From Symbiodinium microadriaticum (taxonomy: Eukaryota; Sar; Dinophyceae; Suessiales; Symbiodiniaceae): a stretch of 64,000 nucleotides of DNA. The notes under the pieces were generated by a model. That model had not been told where the DNA came from. It searched no databases and saw nothing but the letters and a program-made list of their open reading frames with translations. Made by a program: the position numbers and the translations under genes. The DNA is taken from assembly GCA_001939145.1 (NCBI GenBank), contig LSRX01000811.1:24201-88200 (forward strand). The letters run 5' to 3'. Below are positions 57,377-64,000 of this stretch, one piece after another; within the stretch, counting starts at the first letter, position 1, and each line of letters begins with the position of its first letter.

Positions 57377-57621
57377 GGGTTCCCGCATGAAGTCTGTGGC
57401 TCAAAGGCCTCGGGGGCGGCGTTCGAGGGTTCGAGTGTTTGGGTTGCTCAACCCTAAACCCTAAAAGCCCCAAACCCCAAACCCTAAAAGCGCTAAACCC
57501 CGAACCCTAAACCGTGGCTTCTAGGAGCAGCTACCAGTGCTGCACAGACACTGAAACCCTAAACCTATCAGGGTGTTGGCCCCACTCTCTATCCTCAGGG
57601 TAAGACTGGGAGTTGGGGCTC

Positions 57622-57721
57622 TACTTGGAGGTTCATGGGTAGTTATCAGCAGAGATAGAAGTGGGTAACTGTAGTTATACCCCATATTAGGGGACTTGCA
57701 TCCCCGCTTATAACTACCTAC
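57622..57721. mobile_element. MITE-like family M1, right end truncated
   Basis: Left TACTTGGAGGTTCATGGGTA intact; the right side stops at CTTATAACTACCTAC. Confidence 0.7.
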
Positions 57722-59545
57722 AGCTGTTACAGAGTGGGGGCAGCACCCGACCTGTTGTAGGCGCCCTCATAGTACCCTATCTGAAAATACCCTTGCAGTA
57801 CCCTTTTTGGTACTTTCATCAGTACTAGCCGACCCTAAGCCCTAAACCCTAAACCCTAAAACTAGCCTTGTGGTGCCCAAACAGGGCGCCTTTATAGAAA
57901 CCTGGACATGAAGCGAAGAGATTTGGGCACCCGGAGAGCCTGCTTCCAGGAAGAAGTGCCCCCACCGCAAAGTTGCCGCATGGCGTCTATGCCCTAGTTA
58001 CAGCTTACATAGGGTTTCATGAGGGTATACCGGGTATACCCGGAGCAAAAGGGTACCCTTTGAAAGTCTTTCAAATACTTTTCAACGCCACGTCACCACA
58101 CCGCAGGAGTCATTCTCCGCTTTCCTAGGACCTACCTTACCTGGACCCCAAATAGCTAGCCCTTTAGGGCTCCTCATTATGACTACTTTGCATAAGGAAA
58201 AAGGCTAGGTTCTTTGGCGTTCCGGTAAGCACCGCACAAACTATCGATCGGACCCTGTAAGGGTGCTCGCTTCGTCGTCGGGCTCTTTCGATTGAAGCTC
58301 CCGGTAAGCCAACGATCGCCCATGCTTCGGTCGTAAGAGGTTCCCATACATGATCGTGCCCTTCATCTACTTACCGTCTGGGCACATGCGCCCTTCAATA
58401 CTTCTTGAGCCAGTCATTCGCTGGTGAGGTCTCTTGAAGCCCTGGCCTCTATGCCTGAATCCTAACACCCCAACTTAATCTTTCAAACCCTAAACTCAAC
58501 TCGTTTCTGTCAACCCACAACAGCAATAACAATAACAAGACTGTCCTCGAGCACTAAATATTAAGCTTGCCATCCCCAACAGCCACAAAGCCCTTAACCT
58601 GAAAAACCCGACACCCTAAACCTTAAACCCTACAGCCCTAAACCCTATACACCCTGAAGCCCTAAACCTTCAAACCTGAAAGCCCCAAACCCACAGGCCC
58701 GGCCCACCTGAAAAACCCAGAATACCACCTTCGCTTTTCGCTTTCTGTTTTGGAAGGCAGCTTTGGGTTCATTAACCTCGCCACCAGGTTCTCGTTTAGG
58801 GGGTTTAGGGCTTTCCTTTTTTGTTGGAGCCCCGGTTTAGGGTCTGGGGTGTAGGGTTAGGGTGTAGGATTTAGGGTTTAGGGTTTAGGTCTTACTGTTA
58901 CTTGTCCAGTATCTTAGAGATTCTGAGATTTAAAGGTTATTTTTTGGGATTACAGAAGGGGGTTCTACTACCCCAGGAATTAGGTTAAAAGCCAGCTACT
59001 CTACTACTGGGTTTTTATCCGAGACAGGGTATATTTCTTCAAAACTTGATGAGTATTTGGCTTAGCCTCCCAAGGAACGGGGTTCAGAGTCCAGGGTTTC
59101 GAGTTGCAGGGTTTTCTGCGACCATACATAACTTTGGGCTCTAAGCTCAGGTCAAGAGATTCGTCTAAACTTTGCCCTGGATCCTATGCAGCTCCAAAGC
59201 TGAGCCGCATGTGTGCATTCAGATGCAGTTATAGCACCGTGACAGAGTGCATGGCATAGTGTGAGCCTTACTCAGGACCCAGACATCAGCAGCCTTGGAA
59301 GCACGTCCTTACTATAACAGCACGCTGGCAAGAACATTTGACTGAAATTTGGCTCTTCGGAATGCTGATGAACCCGCGTTTCCTGCCAGGTCTAGGTCGA
59401 GGTACCAAGCGGTCTAAAGTTGGAGGTCCCGGAATCGAGAACCTGGCGGTTCAGACGACGAGGTTGTCTCAGGACGGGAGTTCGTGACGTGCCGGTCCAT
59501 GGACTAGCAGAAACTAGCATGATGCCAAGGGCGCGTCTTGCACCC
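57722..59545. other. Intergenic DNA, no gene recognised
   Basis: Telomere-like blocks at 57835-57862, 58610-58680 and 58845-58890. The rest is unrecognised. Confidence 0.4.
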
Positions 59546-59548
59546 TGC

Positions 59549-59655
59549 CACATGTGTAGTTCCCAAAATAGGGTCCCTTTTCGGCCTTCAAAGTAGTACG
59601 GCATCCGTGTAAAAAGACCCCCCAAAGGACCCTATTTTAGAGAACTGCACACATG
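59549..59655. mobile_element. MITE-like inverted repeat, family M3
   Basis: ACATGTGTAGTTCCCAAAAT at the left and ATTTTAGAGAACTGCACACA at the right, with AGTAGTACGGCATCC in the centre. Confidence 0.65.
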
Positions 59656-59792
59656 CCGGCCAACACCCCAAAGAGATAAGCTCGGAAGCCAAGAGGGTTG
59701 TTGAAGACGAGGCCCCAGCCTCTGCTTCGCGCTTCCCTCATCTAGACTGTTCAGAGAGCTGTAAGTCTTTAGGTCTCGATTCTGGGGGAAGA

Positions 59793-59907
59793 TATATGCG
59801 TAGTTCTCTAAATGAGGGTGGGCCTCTGTTAGGCTCCTTTTCATAAAGGTGTCTGATTATCTTGGGGACTTAACAAAGGATCCCTACTTAAGAAAACTAC
59901 CCATACA
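59793..59907. mobile_element. MITE-like inverted repeat, family M3
   Basis: TATATGCGTAGTTCTCTAAA at the left and TTAAGAAAACTACCCATA at the right, with AAGGTGTCTGATTATCTTGG followed by GGAC in the centre. Confidence 0.65.
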
Positions 59908-59964
59908 GCACCTACCATACAGCACCGGCTCAAGACCTTCTGGCTTCCTTAACCCTTTTACACC

Positions 59965-60430
59965 TAGGGTTTAGGGTTTAGGGTTTAGAGTTTAGGGTCT
60001 ACGGTGACCTCAACCCTAAACCATCCTAAACCCTAAACCCTGTATCAACCTTTCGAAGCCAACGCAATCTTCCTCAACGGTTGACTTTCTAAGCCTTCGC
60101 TGTGTTGGAGACTCGTCGGGTCTAAACGTTAAATGAGTCTAGAACTTCGACCTAAGCTTTGTACCCTAAACCCTATGAGCCATAAACCCTGTAACCCCTA
60201 AACCCTATAAGCCCCAGACCCTATAAGCCCTCAAAAGCCTAAACCCTAAAACCTATAAACCCTAAAACAACACCCAATACCCTCAACCGCCGAATAGGAT
60301 GGGAGCATCCCCCTGACTGCAGAATACATCCTCGAACAAGATGCGTTTTTCAGAGCTGTCCACATCAAGGGTTTGGGGAGAAAAGATTCGGGTTTAGGGT
60401 TTATAGGGTTTCTGGATTAGGGACTAGGGT
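59965..60430. repeat. Last telomere-like blocks of the window
   Basis: TTTAGGG at 59965-60000; CCCTAAA and CCCTATAAGCC (TA-containing) variants at 60010-60035 and 60165-60265; TTTAGGG at 60390-60420. Confidence 0.7.
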
Positions 60431-63400
60431 TTAAGGGGTTCAGGGTACGCTCCCTGACACTTACCATTAAAGTTCCGCCGATGACAGCGTTTGATGGATC
60501 TCAGTCGTGCATCACAAGAATCTGCACTCACAGCCGTCTTGGCATTGGGGTAAACCCGACCCATTGCACATCGCCCTTCGCTGTCACTTTGGACAACGGC
60601 TCCCAGCCACACTCATGAAACGGCACCTTCGTTGAGAAAACTCGGCAAAATCAAACCCTTAAGGCCGAAAGTATTCCATCCTGAATGCTAGGCCCTGACA
60701 GGGGCTGGCGAGAAGAAGCCAATCCTACGATGAAAGCACGAAGCCGGGCCGCCAAACAATCGAATGAAAGGCCCTCAGGCCTAAGACTTGCAGATTTGGC
60801 CTGTCACCGTAAACCCAAGGCCCAACTACGGATGTTGAGGCTGGTATCTCAAAAATGACAAGTCCATACGGTTTTCCAGCATTGGTACCTGTGGGTCAAG
60901 GTTTTCTGGCACGAAGTCTGGACAGCGGCTGTTGACATGAGGGACCCTATAACCCCCGAACAAAGGCCTTAATACATAGTTGGGGCTTACAATATACTTA
61001 TATTAAGCAACCTAAGGCCATCACACCCTAAGAGCTGGAGCTTGTAGAAACTGCACAATGTGTGTCATCGAGACACGATTCAACACAGAGAGAACGGAAG
61101 GAGCAGGGACTCACGTGAAGGACGAAAGCCCTTTTGCTGTGATATCATCGCTGCAGGAACGAAGCAAAGGTTGTGGTTTTGGGGCTCTGTTGATGTAACA
61201 TAGCGACCTTAATGCTTAGAATAGGGTGGTGGGGCATATTCCATGATAATGTCGGCACTTACTATGTCACGTTTTTGTCAACCTCTGCACCCTCGGAAAC
61301 CCGTCATGCCGCCTCTTGTGCTGCAAACAGCTCCAACGCCAGGGCCTACACAGGAGCAGCTGTGCACATGAAGACATCTGCGAGACGTTCGGCAAACACA
61401 TGAGCATCAACGCAAACTGCATCAAGCACTCAGCCTCACGCACTGATGCTCAAACCGTTTTGCACCTGGGTAAACTCCAGTCCACTGGCTGTCATTTGCT
61501 CCGTCAAATATGTCCGCACCGGTCACAACCTACCCGTCCGAACTTTCGCAAGCCGCTTCTTTGCCTTGCCTGTTTCGAAGTGCTTCGCAAGGGATTGCAG
61601 GCCCCCAGAAAGACGCCAGATGCCACGCTGTCTTCAGATGTCTGCCCGGAAATGCCTCACGAGCCATGACCGAGTCAAAGCCTGGAAAGATGGCCTCGTT
61701 GTCCGTGGGGCTGCACCTAGAAGCAAGGCACCTTTTAAGTCCCTGAACGTGACCGAGCTGCTGAGAGGTCTTGCAGGAACTCCAGGATGACATGTCGAAA
61801 AACCCCCAGAAAGACGCCAGATGCCACGCTGTTTTCAGATGTCTGCCCGGAACTGCCTCACGAGCCGTGACCGAGTCAAAGCCTGGAAAGATGGCCTCGT
61901 TGTCCGTGGGGCTGCACCTAGAAGCAAGGCACCTTTTAAGTCCCTGAACGTGACCGAGCTGCTGAGAGGTCTTGCAGGAACTCCAGGATGACATGTCGAA
62001 AAACACCTCGTCGCATACTGCAAGCGACAGCTGCAGAAGCTTCTGCGTGGGTCCAAAGAACACGGATGCACCACTCTTCGCACCCGGACCGAAGGTTGTG
62101 AGTTCAAAGGCCATCGTGCGAAATCATTCCTGTATGTTCATGTCTGCGGACGCCCAGGTAGCTCAATACTTTGATGGTTACTGACCTGAAGTTGAACGCA
62201 CCAGTCGACGTGTCACGCCTTCAACGTCAGGAACTTGTCTTGACAAAGCCATAGCCCTGTGTCACGACCATCACTGCCGAAGAACTTCGAAACATGATTA
62301 CCACAACTGTGTATCAAGCATTGCACCTTTCACAGCTGCCATGCGTTGCAAAAATGTGCTTCCACGGAAGCCCAGCGATGCCTCCAGCGCGAAGCCAAAT
62401 ACAATAGAAGTTGCCACATCTTGTCATCGGCCATAACATCACCCACCCCCCCTCGCATCCCAAAATGCTTGTTGCCCGCTGTCCTTGTGGTGTCGCAGAC
62501 CAGCTTCCGCAAACCTCGCGGTACATCACCGGACATAAGACTGCTGAAGATAAAGTCTGTTCTTTCGTGAGGCCACATATGCCAAAAAGACCTCCGTTTC
62601 CGATAGCCCGTCGTGCTTGAAGTCAAACAGTGTCAGTCAAGTGCGCACGTACATCTGTGGCGAAGTCATCGAAGGCCATGGCTCGGGGAGCAGGGCAACA
62701 CCAAGGGAAAGTCCCGGAACCGCAGAGTAAGCAGTAAGGCCTTAATGGTAAGAGTATCACCGTAGTAATTAAGGAATGTTCGAGATTACGATTACTGCAA
62801 GTATTCAGGCGCCTAGCTGACCTAACGCTCAGCACATGTTGCAATCGATGAGCCTTATATGGACAGAGACCGGAAGACGAGAAACATCTTCAGAGTACAC
62901 CGGCCAATAATAGGGTCACATCTACGGGCTCTTTAAAGGGCTACTATAATGGTTCTATAATACAGTGGCCTACCTTAGTAATTTGACTATTGAATTGGGG
63001 GAGAGATTGTATGGGGTTACAGGATTGGAGCCTAAGGTTTGAAAGGTTATGAGTAAGGTGTTAAAATGCGGAAGATTCAAGTACTTTTGTGCTTATAAAC
63101 CCTAAACTATAACTCTATATACTTACATCCTACCTACAACTCTCTTGATCGTTGAGTAATTCCTAAACCGCAAGTCCACACCCTATAAACCCCTATATGA
63201 ACCGTGTAAACGCCCTGTCAAAAGCCACATAAGAGCCCTGGCAATAGTTTCTTTCCTAATCTTCTTGCAGGGTCCGAACCATTGACAGAAGGATTCTCAT
63301 CATACAGAATGGTACAGCACCCAGAGCTCTCATATCTGGTTACCTCTTTCTTCCCCAGGAAATTTCACCCCGGCATTTGAAACGCTGTATGTCGCAAAGC

Positions 63401-63880
63401 TCCTCTCAGTCCAGAGATGCCCGGCTCTGTGTGCGAACCCTGCTGCGGGTCCCGTGTTTGGATCCTTACGATATTTTCCCAGAGGGTCCCAAGATACTAC
63501 CCTGATGGAATTAAGCACCAAAAGACCAGGCTTCTGTATTCTTCAGGGATCGGGTAACTAGCGAGCAAATGGCAAGTAAGGATATCACTTCGGGCAATAG
63601 AAAGTAGGCCAAGGCATTTATAGTCTGCCTCTAACCTGCCTGCGAAGTCACTTAAGCCCTCAACTCTATTGTTCAAAGCCACACAACCCACCCTTAAGCT
63701 TAAGCTAATCCCAAAGGCCCTTTGCCTTCTCCATACGTTAAACCCGCAAAGCTGACGTCGAAGTAGAATTATGACACAGTCGTTCTCCCGAAACAATAAG
63801 TAGACCTTGCTTCAGGTTGGCCTCAGAAGTGATTCTGCGCTGATTTCAACTTAGCGTGATAGGGAATCAGGTTTTAGTTG
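60431..63880. other. Segment almost free of telomere-like repeats, no product recognised
   Basis: Unlike the rest of the intergenic DNA, this 3.4 kb has hardly any TTTAGGG units. It has several overlapping open frames on both strands (for example 61530-62114 minus, 61992-62184 plus, 62411-62620 plus) with natural-looking composition but no domain that I recognise. 61193-61255 and 62723-62815 resemble decayed M4 copies. It may hold exons of an intron-containing gene or an old unknown repeat. Confidence 0.4.
61602..62003. repeat. 201-bp tandem duplication, two copies, in frame
   Basis: Copy 1 is 61602-61802 and copy 2 is 61803-62003. I see only three base differences. The period is 67 codons exactly, so the minus frame 61530-62114 (194 codons, ATG at 62114) stays open through both copies. 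Two of the three differences change an amino acid in that frame (Met/Thr and Phe/Val); the third is silent. Whether the frame is translated is unknown. Confidence 0.85.
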
Positions 63881-64000
63881 TTGGGCATCGTAGGGTTCAG
63901 GGTTAAGGGCATAGGCATAGGGCTCAGCTAGTGCGGCATAGGGCTTCGTACCAGGAATTGCATGAAGAACTGAAGCAGTGTGGGGTTATGGGCGAACCAC

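Noticed and set aside
58395..58420. Relic of the dinoflagellate spliced leader (complement, CTTGAGCCA)
   Set aside because: Only nine bases fit; the rest does not match the leader.

Overview
The window looks like nuclear DNA of a dinoflagellate alga, most likely of the Symbiodinium-like group (Suessiales). This is an inference from two things: degenerate TTTAGGG-type (plant/alga/dinoflagellate telomere) repeats scattered in both orientations through almost all non-coding DNA, and one very large non-LTR retrotransposon with long uninterrupted frames. I see no rRNA, canonical tRNA, CRISPR, bacterial operon or clear intron-containing host gene. The codes M1 to M7 used below are my own labels for short inverted-repeat families.

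Layout. 1-20355: intergenic DNA built from telomere-like repeat blocks, short MITE-like inverted repeats, microsatellites and unrecognised sequence. 20379-33556: one apparently intact LINE-like element on the minus strand, set inside a (TATG)n microsatellite present at both ends. It carries ORF1 (about 445 aa, coiled coil then proline-rich, gag-like) followed in the -1 frame by a giant ORF2 (about 3,830 aa). 33591-60400: the same intergenic mosaic, with a 56-base assembly gap at 44336-44391 and a long compound microsatellite at 53211-53702. 60430-63880: a stretch with almost no telomere-like repeats, including a 201-bp in-frame tandem duplication; no product recognised.

The main result is the structure of ORF2. 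Upstream of RNase H, AP-type endonuclease and reverse transcriptase (in that order) it has more than 2,000 residues that such proteins do not normally have. These include three copies of an unrecognised module of about 320 aa. Three landmark positions in the copies are spaced almost identically (60-odd residues to a Pro-x-Trp or Pro-x-x-Trp-like site, 72-75 to a Pro-Gly-type turn, 167-169 to a final Gly), so I regard them as a true internal triplication. Acidic or Ser-rich linkers and several strongly hydrophobic, membrane-segment-like stretches separate them. The protein ends in two C2H2/C2HC zinc fingers. ORF1 and ORF2 presumably act together as RNP protein and replication enzyme; the role of the triplicated module is unknown.

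The intergenic DNA contains at least seven short inverted-repeat families with two to seven copies each. Several have TA at both ends (Tc1/mariner-like target preference). Some copies have telomere-like repeats inside them or in place of one end.
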